Below, piece after piece: positions 32,780 to 43,200 of a stretch of 64,000 bases of DNA; within the stretch, counting starts at the first letter, position 1; every line of letters begins with the position of its first letter. The DNA is from Adiantum capillus-veneris (Eukaryota; Streptophyta; Polypodiopsida; Polypodiales; Pteridaceae): NCBI GenBank assembly GCA_014529385.2, contig CM043950.1, positions 78,361,435-78,425,434 of the forward strand, read 5' to 3'. The notes below the pieces were generated by a model. The model saw nothing but the letters and a program-made list of their open reading frames with translations, ran no database searches and was not told the DNA's origin. The position numbers and the translations under genes are program-made.

Positions 32780-35700
32780 TTATGTTGTTGGAATGTCGGT
32801 AATGGTACAGACATCTAATGTTGCCAGTATGTGTTTCCATTCTAGAGGTTCCAAGGCATCTTCAGGGAAAGGTTCCGGAATATACTCTTTGTCTTCAATT
32901 GCTCTTTCTAAGACGCGTTCCTCTTTTCTTAAGCTTCCACAATGTGAAGCTCCGCATATCCATAGCTCTTTTGGTTGCCCTAACCATGCTGGTAGTTCCA
33001 ATCCTGCTATTGTCGCCGAATCAAACTCTTCCACTGGTGTTTGGTTCACATCTTTGTAACTATGGTCTTTCAGGTGTATTTTAGTTGTCGTCTCGCCATG
33101 TCTGAGGTATATGTGGTCATAACTCCAATCTTGGACCATCTTCAGTTGTCGCATGAATGGTCGTCCCAAGATTATCTCATAATTGTTCTTTTTGTCGAAA
33201 TCGACTATTGCAAATGTATGCTCATACTCGATCCTACACGAAGTGACAATTACTTTTTCTAAGAATCCGCGAGGCTTCTCCATGAATCCATCTGCCAACT
33301 GCAGCTTCATTCTGGTAGCCCTCAAAGCTGGTCTTCCCCATTTTTTCCAGATTTCCTTGGTGGCGATAGCAACTCTTGCTCCACTAACAAGAATAGCTTT
33401 GGAAATTACTCCTTGGAATTCTACCGGTAGCGTCGTGTTTCCGTCTTCTCCCTCGCAATATTCTGCAACCTTATTCAATGGTATAGGTCTAGTGTTCAGG
33501 TTAGGTCTGTCCAACTCCCTGATTCCTTCTTGTAGCTTCAAGGTGGGGTCTTTCACTCCAAATTTTTCTAGGCATTTTCCTATTGTGGTCCACAGGTTTG
33601 GCCTTAACCTTAGGAGTTCTGCTAGCGTGATTGTGCATGCCACCGGGGTGGATAACAGCTCAATCAATCCTTGTGAATCCATCACCTTGTTATAAGGAAG
33701 TCTTTGAGATGGGAGTGCTCTCACTTCCGACTTAGCTTCATATTCTCCCAGGTAAGAGGGTAAAGTTCTCAAAGAGTTTAGTTGGATGTGCCCCGAACTA
33801 ATAGATCCTTGGTCTCCCCCTTGTGAATGTATCTCAAAGTTCACTTGTGATCTTGCCTCGAATTCTTCAATAGGAGGTAAGATCACGTTGTTTTCTTTTC
33901 TCGTGTTATTCATGTGGTGACTCATCCTATTAGCCTCGTTGGCCTCCCTGATTTTCTTCCACAGATCATCTAGACCGTTACCGTCCTTTCCTATTTCTGC
34001 CAATATTTTAGGATGGACCCCGTCACTTGCCTCATCGGCGGTATTTGGCGCTATGATAGGCTCTCCTCTGGATTCATAATCATTAGTGAGTCTTTCCTTT
34101 GTTTCTTCATGTTTCTCTAACATTGGTTGGATAGGGGTTGGAGCTGGTGCGTCATGACAATTTGCCGGTTTACCCAACGGGTCTTCCATCAATGATTGAG
34201 CCGTCTCGATCATCTTTTTACACATATCCAACCTTTGTCTTTCTATTTTTGCATATGGATAAGTCATCCACCTTTGCTCATGGGTTTGGTTCTTTTTAAG
34301 TCGAGCTTCATAAGCTTTTAGAAGCGCATCCAGCTCCTCGTTTACCTTGTCTACCATTACAGATCCTCCTGATCCTGCACTTTTGGGCTCTGCTATTTCC
34401 TTGGGTGCTATGGCTGCTATGGTGTGTGAGCTTAAGCTAGCTAGATCTTCTAACCGCTCCAATATGTTATTTGTATGTTTCAACTCATCGGATAGGGCTG
34501 TTTGCTCTAGTTCTTTCCTGGCTTTCCTACGCGCCTTTCTCGCTTTCCAAGTGCTTCTCTGATTTTTCGTTTCTAAACCTTGGGCATCTGTTTTTTGTTC
34601 TTCTATTATGGGTTCGTTCTTCCTTCTTTGGGCTTGTGCTCGTGTTACCGCCTGAATAGGTATGATTGTTTCATTTTCCGATCCTCCACTGGAAGGTATT
34701 GTTTCCAACAGGTTCAAGGTGGTTTTTGCTCCTTTGCTCGGGTTTTTCGGGCAATCGGGAGTCAAATGAGTAATTCCACATTCTGGGCAATACGCATTGA
34801 CTCTAATGATTTCATCATGAGGACAATCTCTCAGCCAATGGTCTCCGCCACACTTGTAACAGGGTCCCTTGGGTTGTTGAGGTGCTCCTTGAGCCCCTCG
34901 TTGCTGGTTAGCATGTCTCTGTCCGCCCATGCCTCCATTGGCTATGAACAACAATGTTCGTTCATCTAAGCTATATCTTCCTTCTCCTGCGGCCTGTGCA
35001 GCAGTTGGAGGTCCTTGATTCCCTATCATGCTCCATGGTTCTGGTGTCGAGGGTTCTTCTGGTGGATAATAGACAGGGTTTGCCGCATATCCATTGGGAT
35101 CTTCATAATATGCATGCATAGGCACCAAAGCCTTTTCTTCTGATTCAGTTACCGTTGGTGTGTATCTTATACCAACTGGTCGTAAACCTGGTAGGGGTGG
35201 TTGTTGCCCCAACACCGGTTGTGGTCTTTCTACACCTACAGGTCCTTGTAAGTTGCCTGCTTGATATCTAGGCATAGGTGGAACTTGAGGGGAAGCTACA
35301 GGAGCTTGGGGAGCATAAGGCCTCTCCCTCACATATCCCTTGTTATAGTAACATTCCTCGGTCCCATGGTTTGTCCATTTTTGTTCAATAGCACACCACT
35401 TGGGCTGTTTAGCCTGGGGTTTGGCGTACAAGTTGATCTTTTTTAGCACTTCATCTACGAGCTGCTCCTGGTTTACCACTATTTCTCCTTTCAGTGTTGT
35501 CTTGGAAGACTTGCTCCCACTTTGCTGTGAAGATGAATCGTCATCAAGGTCCTTGAACTCCCCTTCTTTGTAGACCGCACAATTGTCCACAAGGTACAGA
35601 GCCTCCTTGGTCAACTCATTCAACGTCGTGCTCCTCTTCATATGTAAGTCTTTCTGGAGATCTGCATTCCTTAGTCCTTGGATGAATATCAACATAAGTA

Positions 35701-36412
35701 TGGACTGAGTTGACAGTTCTTCAACAGGACAGAACTTAACATATCTTTTTAGTCTTAGGGCTGCCTTTCGTACAGATTCTCCATCTTTTTGTTTGAATTT
35801 ATGGATTTGTGAGACGGTATTATGAGCTATTCCCCTTTGAGAGAATTCCTCAATAAACTCGTCAAACACTTCCTCCATTGACTCAAAGTCTCGATGCTCC
35901 ACAGAGTCAAACCAAGTTGCAGCATCATCCTCTAGGGTTAGTCCAAACCCTGCAAATTGGGTAGGAAAATCTAGCACCTCTTCGGCTCTAATTACACGCA
36001 CAAAGGCTGCTACATGATCTCTTGGGTCTCTGTTTCCTGTGTATTTCTTGTTTACCCATTTTTGCACTTGAGAAGGTCTAATTCTGCGATGGTCTACAGA
36101 CCTCATCATTAGATCACCACGTCCAAGTCTATACACCTCCTCAGGCCTTCTGTAATAGGCTGGTTCCTTGCCCAACGGTGCTCCTAAGACATAATTTCTA
36201 ACGGTTCTCGCTGGAGGTGGTTCTTCTCTTCGAACTCGTTTGATGGGTGGTCCTCCAAGCTCGGTCGACCCTTGTGTCTTTGGCTTACTCTCTGCTTGAT
36301 ACCTTGAATAGTGTGGTGGTTCTTGCAAATCCTTGAGCCCTCGTGCGGTTGGATAACAATCTCGGTTTCGGTCTGGTTCCATTGTTGCACTCTGCCAAAG
36401 CCATGCCTGCAA
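32780..36412 (-). pseudogene. Giant element Gag and gag-linked protease (1,210 codons), catalytic Asp replaced by Val
   Basis: The structural protein forms the particle. Visible are a Retrotrans_gag-type capsid (about residues 95-275, with FVRVIRAEEVLDFPTQFAGF and FDEFIEEFSQRG) and CAIEQKWTNHGTEECYY. Two CCHC knuckles follow, at about 518-531 (CYKCGGDHWLRDCP) and 541-554 (CPECGITHLTPDCP). A long charged linker leads to a retropepsin fold with AILVSGARVAIATK, where Val 1009 (codon 33386-33388) stands in the place of the catalytic Asp. The relative at 2640-2978 still has Asp there. The ORF ends in TAA at 32780 but the frame continues into pol. The true N-terminus lies further upstream (36613-37342) in other frames, so the Met at 36412 is probably internal. 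Confidence 0.9.
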
Positions 36413-37342
36413 TGATGGCTGGTTTGCTGGTTGGTCTTGGTTGTTGAATGCTTGCGGTCTGGTGGAATGTGAGGTAGTGTCATACTCATCTGAAAATGGA
36501 TTCGTTGACTTGCTTGGGTGTGGACAGCTCTCGGCATTTCCTCAGGGGCATATGCTGATGCTCCTGGACCTGTTGCTCCTTCTACTTCCTCTGGGAGAAT
36601 ACGTTGGTATTCTCACCCGTATCTATCAACAAAAACTATGCCCTTCCCCGTAGCAGTTTCATAAGAGAATAAGTAAAGAACCTCGTCTTTGCTTAGTTCG
36701 TTTACGTATGGTTCTTTGCTGCGAAAGTAAGAGACAATACCCTTGCTCTCGTGTTTGTAGATTCCCACATTCTCGTTATAAGTTGGAATCCTGATTGTTT
36801 TCTTATCGTACATAAAAATAGCTCCGTGCCGATCAATGTTTGGTGGCGGCTCTTGAGTTTCTGAAACCATTTTCCCTTTAGCCACGTTATCTCCATATCT
36901 GTTGTAATCTTTAGGGTTGCTAACTATTAAATAGTGGTTCCCCTTTTCGTCTCGGAATCTACACGCAGATTATCTTCAATCTTTGTGCTGGCCTCTCTTC
37001 GATACAAATGCACTTGCGGCCTCGATAGTCAGAATAGACTAGGGCTCCTCTTGAGTTTGTTCCCTCTAAGAAGATCACCGTAAGCCTGGAATCATTCAAA
37101 GGATTTTGGGAGGTGCTTCCTCCTCGCATAGGTCCATCATAGGTGAAATCTCTACCCATCATGAAGAAAGATTTGTCTGACGAAGTGTCAGTATTACTAC
37201 CTTCCTCAATAATCGGTGCTAGCGGATCTAGCCTTGCCTGAGTTACACTCTCTTCGTTGGACACTAAGCTACCTTGGTCACCTGCTACCTTCTGGTCTCT
37301 AACAATGTATCTTCTTGATCTTAAATTCATCAAACTTATCAA
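36413..37342 (-). pseudogene. Giant element Gag N-terminal part, frameshifted
   Basis: Segment 36959-37342 starts MISLMNLRSRRY and has PIIEEGSNTDTSS, matching the start of the remnant at 13236-13589 (MNLRSKR, IIEEGLSDTSS). Segment 36613-36885 contains VLYLFSYETATGKGIVFVDRYG, matching LYVFTYTKGWNIQVV in the remnant at 12647-12985. Different frames are used, with breaks near 36960 and between 36480 and 36613. Conservation of these blocks in two copies suggests a real extended Gag N-terminus of roughly 300 residues. Confidence 0.75.
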
Positions 37343-39149
37343 TGCAATTTAGCACAAATTCAACCACTCACCTAGCAACGGGTCAGTTTCTGCACAACTT
37401 CTTGCCTTGTTGCTGAATATACCTGTACACAAGAGTTTTAATTTCGGCAATTGAATCAAATCATTTATCTGCTAGAGGTTATCTTAGTCATGATTGGTAT
37501 AACTGGAGAGTTAATCTCAACCACTACTGTATTTTATACACTGCTGATGTTCTGGATTAGGTTGCTAATCTGAAACAGTTCTTCCTTCTGATGTTGGCCA
37601 ATTTACGCGAAAAAGTCTGAATTCAGTCTTTGCTTTGTCAAATGGGCAACCAAGGTCCAAATTCACTTCTGAAAGAAGTTCTGGAACCCTTAATCCAAAT
37701 GGAACCTCACTGTCTAGGCCAGGTAAAATTTTCTCTGCAGTATGCCCCAATAGACATCCTACGCATAGGATGTCTCTTGCTGTTTTTTTGCATGGATTTT
37801 TGCACTGTTGTTTCCCTTTGTTGTGCTAAGCTTACAACTGCTTTTACTTTTTGATTTGGACTTCTATAAGCTGGTCAATGAGTCAGAAATTTGTTCCGAC
37901 GGCCTGTTGATGGTATTGATCAGTCTAATCAACTCCAAATTGGACCAAAATTGACTAGCAGGCTTGCCTTAGGCCATATAACACCTTACAATGCTCAAAG
38001 TCAAATTCTGGCTTTATTTGCTTGCATTAGACATACTACGCGTAGGATGTCTTTTTCATCAGAATGGCTTTAAACTCAAGGCTTAAGCTCCCCTTGAGTT
38101 GCTAATCACCTTGGTATACTCAGATTTCAGTTTGGAGTCCCCAATCACTCAGAAGACATCCTACGTGTAGGATGTCTTTTTGGCCTGTTTGACCCCAGAT
38201 TTGTTCCACAGCTTCCCCTTGATGTCAGTATCCCAGTGGTATGCTTAGATTTTGATTTGGATGTCAAAAGTCCCAAACTTCAGCTGTTTTTGCTTTTTCA
38301 GTCAAAAGTGCTAAAGTCCACTTTGAACCCAATTTTCTTACCCAAATGAGGTGAAACCCCTTTCAGTCACTCAATATATCATGCAAGACACACTCATGCA
38401 ACCATCTTATGGTTTTGGTCTCAAGTTAATGTTTTGGCACTATTTGGGTAGGATGTCTAGCAATTTCAGTCTATCTGGCCTTATCCTGTCAAGAGATAGC
38501 CAAATTTCCACTTTCCATTTGAAATTAGGGTAAACCCTACCTTCTGAACACACTGGTCAACTCAAAATCCCAAAATTCCTCCCAGATTGGCCTGTAGACA
38601 TCCTACGCGTAGGATGTCTCCTGGCTTAAAATTAAAGTTTTTTCTGACAGGAATGCTTCTGATGCTTTGAAGACCTGTCAGAAACACTCACAGTTAACTT
38701 TTGGACTTCAATTAGGCTTTCAACCACACATTTGCGTCTTTTTGTGTCTTTTACAAACTTGTAATGATTCTACCCAGCAAGTGTACATGCATGAAATGCT
38801 CTAGATCTGAATCATGATGTCCTACTTACTCTACTCTTACCTATCATGAAGAAATGGTGATAATGGTGTTTTTGGTTGCTTTTTGGCCTCTCCGGACTCT
38901 CAAGCTCTCCTCTCACCGCTTCTACCACTCCAACTCCTACTCTAGAACTCGACTATTACCTAAAACTACCTAAGTCTACCTCCTATACCTAAGTCGAAGG
39001 ATCTAGGCCAGACACATGCTTCCTAGACTCCCTCTAAGACCTAGAGAGTCCTCCACCCTCTGATCCTATCTAAATGTAAAGCGAGACTCTTGGCAAGCCA
39101 AAAATCTCAATCCTCAAGGATTAGTCTTGGTCACAAACCTAAGGTTTTC
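37343..39149. other. 5' leader of the giant element with palindromes
   Basis: About 1.8 kb of non-coding sequence between primer site and gag. It holds three imperfect copies and one perfect copy of the 24-bp palindrome, plus a half-site. No ORF of interest. Confidence 0.75.
37752..38619. repeat. Leader palindromes of the same 24-bp family
   Basis: Copies at 37752-37775 (central CGCA instead of CGCG), 38029-38052 (one mismatch in the left arm), 38154-38177 (CGTG centre) and 38596-38619 (perfect), with a right half at 38447-38458. Distances 37752 to 38029 (277), 38029 to 38596 (567) and 38154 to the half-site's implied start (281) fit the same ~283-bp period in two interleaved series. Confidence 0.88.
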
Positions 39150-39168
39150 GTCCCCGGCAGCGGTGCCA
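39150..39168 (-). promoter_or_regulatory. Giant element primer binding site (tRNA-Asp-like)
   Basis: TGGCACCGCTGCCGGGGAC on the minus strand, one base from the 5' LTR end. Athila-type elements use a very similar site complementary to tRNA-Asp. Confidence 0.85.
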
Positions 39169-39890
39169 ATGTTGGACGGATACGCCGCAACGGACGTTAG
39201 CACAGCGAGAACTCACCTAACAAGTAATGTCATCTAAGGACGAAGCTTGACCCGCAGGCACGTGGAAGCAAGCATAAGGTGTCAACTTACACTCGAGCGA
39301 CTCCTAACTAATTCCTACAGAGGTCCCTACCAATTGTCTAAGTCACAGTCTTCAAAAGTGCAAAAGAGGAATCTTCCTATAACGCTTGTTAGAGCCGAAC
39401 ACCCATCAAACAATTTCAAAACACCATAGAACTTGAAGGAGACCCTACTAATACCTATAGGCCGCTCTCCCTAAGGTCTATAAACCAAAATCACGACCCA
39501 AAACACACGGTGCAAAAACACGTAGGATGTCTGGCCGAAATCTGCAAGTCTTTGTTTCCGAAATCTGAAGTGCCTAATGTGTAGCTCTACTCAATGTGAA
39601 CGCCTGGATATGCTGCAATGCGAAATCAGATAACGTATGCTCACCCAAACAACCGATGAAGCTCGTAGAAGGAGCTCCCAAAGCCGGACCGTACGCGCAC
39701 AATGTTGGTATCGGCTTGTAGCTCTAGTCGGGTGCAACACGCTGCAATTCTCCGCACTCGATTCCGACCACCGTAGCACACGTAGCATCAAGACGAAGCT
39801 CACACTCTCTCTCACGCACACAATACGCTCACTCACAGACTTCAAACTTGTTTAAAATGACAAAAGGTTCTTCATTAAGGTCAAAAAGTG

Positions 39891-39900
39891 GTATATATAC
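39891..39900 (-). promoter_or_regulatory. TATA-like box of the giant element 5' LTR
   Basis: GTATATATAC within palindromic GGTATATATACC; the same box is in the 3' LTR. Likely the core promoter, by composition and position only. Confidence 0.55.
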
Positions 39901-39903
39901 CTT

Positions 39904-39908
39904 ACAAC
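39904..39908. repeat. Target site duplication of the nested non-autonomous element, left copy (ACAAC)
   Basis: ACAAC abuts the TG of its LTR and is repeated at 43387-43391. The uninterrupted 3' LTR of the giant has the site once. Confidence 0.95.
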
Positions 39909-40094
39909 TGTTGGGGTATAGGCGCCTGTGCCTTGCCCAGCCGCCCAGAGTCTGGGCGCCCACTGACTTGTATACCTTATACATAGCATAAGTGTATAGG
40001 GGGCTGCTCACTCTTTGAGTCTCCCCACCCACATCGTGTGTGTCTCCTTCTCTCTCTCTCACTCTCCGTCTGTGGTGCTCCCCGATCCCCTTCA
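39909..40094 (+). repeat. 5' LTR of the TR-GAG-like element
   Basis: 186 bp. It contains CGCCCAGA-G-TCTGGGCG (39942-39958), a perfect 8-bp-arm inverted repeat also kept in the 3' LTR (43234-43250). Confidence 0.95.
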
Positions 40095-40096
40095 AT

Positions 40097-40108
40097 TGGT
40101 ATCAGAGC
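40097..40108 (+). promoter_or_regulatory. Primer binding site of the TR-GAG-like element
   Basis: TGGTATCAGAGC, two bases after the 5' LTR, complementary to the initiator tRNA-Met 3' end. Confidence 0.92.
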
Positions 40109-41495
40109 TATGGTGACCGCGGAGAGCACGACGGCTTTGAGAGCTTCGAGGCGATAGCTCGCTCGCTCTCGACGGTGGAGTTCGATCGCGGAGTTTCACG
40201 GAGAGCGATTTTAGCTTGAGGAGCATTGTCTTTGGAGCTTAGGAGCTTGGTGTGGTCAAGCTTGGTCGAGGAGGCGGTTGCGGCTTCCTTGGTGAGAGGA
40301 GCTTTTGAGCTCAGTGGAGCTCGTTAGAGAAGTGCTCGGCGGAGGAGAGCTTGACATTCGAGTGCTTGGATGCTGTTGTGGCAGAGCTCTTGTGTTGGAG
40401 CTTGCATTGAGAGGACATTGCATCACGCAGAGTGGAGCAGGAGCAGGTTCAAGACTGTGTGCAGCTCGTTTTTGCCATTTTCGGGCTCTAAAACGCAGTT
40501 TTTTGCGTAGCTCCGTCATACAGAGTCAGATCTACATGATCCAGGAGTTTAGGTCAGGGTTTTGGCATGCTCCGGACGCGATGGTGATGTCTATTTGCTG
40601 AAATTATGCTTTGAATTACAGCAGGTACAGCAGCAAGTTTATTTGTGCACTTTCGGGTCCCAAAAACACTGTTTTTGGCATAGCTTTCACACCCGGACTC
40701 GGATACATATGATCCAGGAGTCTACCTTGGGGTTTTGGCACGCTCCGGACGCGCTCGTCATATCAGAATTTTAAAATTCTGAACGCTGAATTTTCTGCAG
40801 CAGCAGTTGTTTATTGTGTGTCGAGGATTCCACACATGGTTTGCTCTCAGATGTGAGAGTGATATTTGCTGCAAGTTTCCTCACAGGTGGGAGGATACGA
40901 TGTATGCCTTATGTGGTTTGATGCTCAGGGAGACTAATGTGATTGCATTTTGAGCTCGGCAATGTATGCCTCGAGCATGTTTTTTGGCAGTCACAGGTAG
41001 AGCAGATATTTGTGTACTAGATTTGCAGGTGTTTGCAATGATGTATGCAAAATGTGGAGATTGGTGCATGCATTTGGAGTGTGATTTGACGTGCTTTGGT
41101 TGCTCATGGTTTTGAGCGTGCAGTCAGTTTGGTTACTGGTTTTGTGGCCGTTTTACTGACGAAACTCTGGCGAAATTTTCCCGGGAGTTTTATGCGCATC
41201 ATTTATGCGATCTAGGTAGAGATTGCGGGTTGCACTCAGCATTTGTGTGCGGTGTTCTCTGCAGGTGGGAGATTTGTGCGTGTGTATGCATCGATACCGC
41301 ACAGTGTGGGCTTGGTGATTAGCTCACAGATTGCAGTGTGATACTAGAGCAGGCGAGGCTTGTATTGACATTGCGGGAGCTCTATTTTGGAGTGTGTCTC
41401 ACAGGTTTTACATTGTGTTTCTGGCCATATTGGTAGACAGTTTTCAGGTGTTGTTGGTGAGGTGGTTTTGCTTTCTAGTTTGCTACATTGTGCTC
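40109..41495 (+). other. Long leader of the TR-GAG-like element with a degenerate duplication
   Basis: About 1.4 kb, non-coding. Two related segments near 40436-40590 and 40620-40765 share ATGATCCAGGAGT and GGGTTTTGGCA.GCTCCGGACGCG at a distance of about 175 bp. Such a leader would be expected to hold packaging signals recognised by the partner's Gag; that is inference. Confidence 0.65.
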
Positions 41496-43121
41496 ATGGC
41501 AGAGACAGGTGATCGATCAGATTGTGACCTCTCACAGATGCGCCTGTTTGATGGGTCAGACTTTGCGGCATGGAGAGAGTGTATGCTTGATGCATTGACA
41601 CAGCGAGGGTTGCATCGACCATTGAGTGGTGATGCAGGTAGACCTTCAAACATGTCTGACGATCAGTGGCAGGAGCTAGAGGAGATGGCACTATCTACGC
41701 TCTCTTTGCACCTTGCAGAATCTGTATATGCTCTTGTTATGTATGAGACTACTACGAGAGCACTTTGGCGCAGATTACATGATATGTATGATAGATCTGA
41801 GTCATCACGGACTCGTGTGAGACATGTACATTCACGAGCACTCCGACAGGTAACATGTTGGTATTGTGGTCATTCTGGACACGTTAGATGGCGCTGTTTT
41901 CGTCGTATGCGACATCGTAGGAGACATGGCAGTCTCAGAGATGTATGTAGTGATGCCATGGACTCACTTGCTTTGACAGTTGATGCAGATGTAGTGTCGG
42001 AGTATACTAGTGACGGGGATGTCACTTTTACCTCGAGCTATGCACGAGATGCTATACATGTGGATAGTGCACTCCCTTCGCAGTGGTTGCTAGACGCAGA
42101 TGCTATGTTTCATGTCACGCCGCATCGTGCATGGTTTTGTAGCTATTCTAGCGGGATGCTTGACAGTGTACGTTTGACCGATGGATCGATGCATGCGATA
42201 GCAGGTGCAAGAGATGTGAGACTGTCATTACTGAGTGGTGCATCTTACTTGTTACGACATGTGCGCTATGTACCAGATTTGACAGTGAGTTTGATCTCGA
42301 TTGGTCAGCTTAGAGATTGTGGATGTCAGATTTCGCTACGAGAGCGAGATTTTGTGATGCATTTGGGTTCGCTAGTGATTGCGAGAGGTGCCAGGAGTGG
42401 TACAGGTTACCCATTGCATGTGGATCACGCGAGAGACGGTGTTGTCTCTGTGATCACGCAGCCAGGTAGAGAGCGAGAGAGCAGGCGAGTCTCTTTTGCT
42501 TGTGGGTTGCAGGATGCTTTGCATGGAGTGCAGAGCAGTGACCTTGTTGTGCAGGTTGCGTCTACGGATGCACAGGTAGAGCGGGACAGCTCTAGTGAGT
42601 CACAACAGGATGAGTCATCAGAGGTGATGACAGAGATGACTCACATGGATGTTGAGATGTCGACTATTGTGGAGTCATTTCTTGAAATGCTTATGCCAGA
42701 GCTTGATGCAGATTCAGGACATATGGATACACTTGGTACACATGTGATATGTGGTGGGCACGAGGAGTCACTCCAGAGCTCGGAGTCAGAGTGCCATGGT
42801 CTCTATGATAGGGGACAGGATTGCCATGTGTTGAGTTCTGAGTTGGAGGTGGCAGAGGTTGCCAGGGTTGCATCAACGTTCGGTGTCCTTATGTACGAGA
42901 TGCTGATCTCGAGGCCCGACATAGCAGCTGCAGTGGGAGCATTTGCAGCAGGGTTGATTAGTCGTTCGATGACTGATCTCGGCATAGAGCATAGGGGAGG
43001 TTTGCAGGTATTGCGTACATACTTGCAGTACGTGTGCGGTACGTCTGGTGGTGTATGGACTTACACGGGAGCAGGACAGCCGGATGCACATGATCACAGC
43101 CAGCCAGTGGGCATCGGTTGA
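41496..43121 (+). CDS. Copia-derived Gag/zinc knuckle/dead protease fusion protein (541 aa; 596 aa from an upstream Met)
   Basis: Numbering from MAETGDRSDCDL at 41496. Residues 1-120 resemble the first half of a UBN2/DUF4219 copia Gag (MRLFDGSDFAAWRECMLDAL, ETTTRALWRRLHDMYD). The second half of the capsid seems missing, and a CCHC knuckle CWYCGHSGHVRWRC follows at once. Then comes a protease-like segment WLLDADAMFHVTPHRAWF, with DAD where DSG is needed, and HVRYVPDLTVSLISIGQL. A poorly conserved acidic stretch follows, and finally LMYEMLISRPDIAAAVGAFA with YLQYVCGTSGGVWTYTG, like the segment between copia RT and RNase H. The Met at 41331 adds 55 hydrophobic residues and looks like leader sequence, so I prefer 41496. 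The frame is uninterrupted, hinting at recent selection or youth. It probably acts, if at all, in RNA binding or particle formation. Confidence 0.82.
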   Translation: MAETGDRSDCDLSQMRLFDGSDFAAWRECMLDALTQRGLHRPLSGDAGRPSNMSDDQWQELEEMALSTLSLHLAESVYALVMYETTTRALWRRLHDMYDRSESSRTRVRHVHSRALRQVTCWYCGHSGHVRWRCFRRMRHRRRHGSLRDVCSDAMDSLALTVDADVVSEYTSDGDVTFTSSYARDAIHVDSALPSQWLLDADAMFHVTPHRAWFCSYSSGMLDSVRLTDGSMHAIAGARDVRLSLLSGASYLLRHVRYVPDLTVSLISIGQLRDCGCQISLRERDFVMHLGSLVIARGARSGTGYPLHVDHARDGVVSVITQPGRERESRRVSFACGLQDALHGVQSSDLVVQVASTDAQVERDSSSESQQDESSEVMTEMTHMDVEMSTIVESFLEMLMPELDADSGHMDTLGTHVICGGHEESLQSSESECHGLYDRGQDCHVLSSELEVAEVARVASTFGVLMYEMLISRPDIAAAVGAFAAGLISRSMTDLGIEHRGGLQVLRTYLQYVCGTSGGVWTYTGAGQPDAHDHSQPVGIG

Positions 43122-43145
43122 GAGCGGTTTTCCCTCACCTTTTTT

Positions 43146-43192
43146 AGTCTTTAGACTAGGTTCCCTTGCTTAAAGGCACAGTCGCCTTTAAG
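43146..43192 (+). promoter_or_regulatory. Two perfect hairpins before the 3' LTR of the TR-GAG-like element
   Basis: AGTCT-TT-AGACT at 43146-43157 and CTTAAAGGC-ACAGTC-GCCTTTAAG at 43169-43192 (9-bp perfect stem, 6-nt loop). They lie between the stop codon and the purine tract. Confidence 0.75.
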
Positions 43193-43200
43193 TGGGAGGT
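43190..43200 (+). promoter_or_regulatory. Purine tract of the TR-GAG-like element
   Basis: AAGTGGGAGGT directly before the 3' LTR. It is rather short and broken by two Ts, and overlaps the end of the second hairpin. Confidence 0.7.

Noticed and set aside
41331-41495. Hydrophobic 55-residue N-terminal extension of the TR-GAG ORF as signal peptide or membrane anchor
   Set aside because: Copia Gag proteins normally begin at a Met like that at 41496. The extension is compositionally like the leader and probably open by chance.
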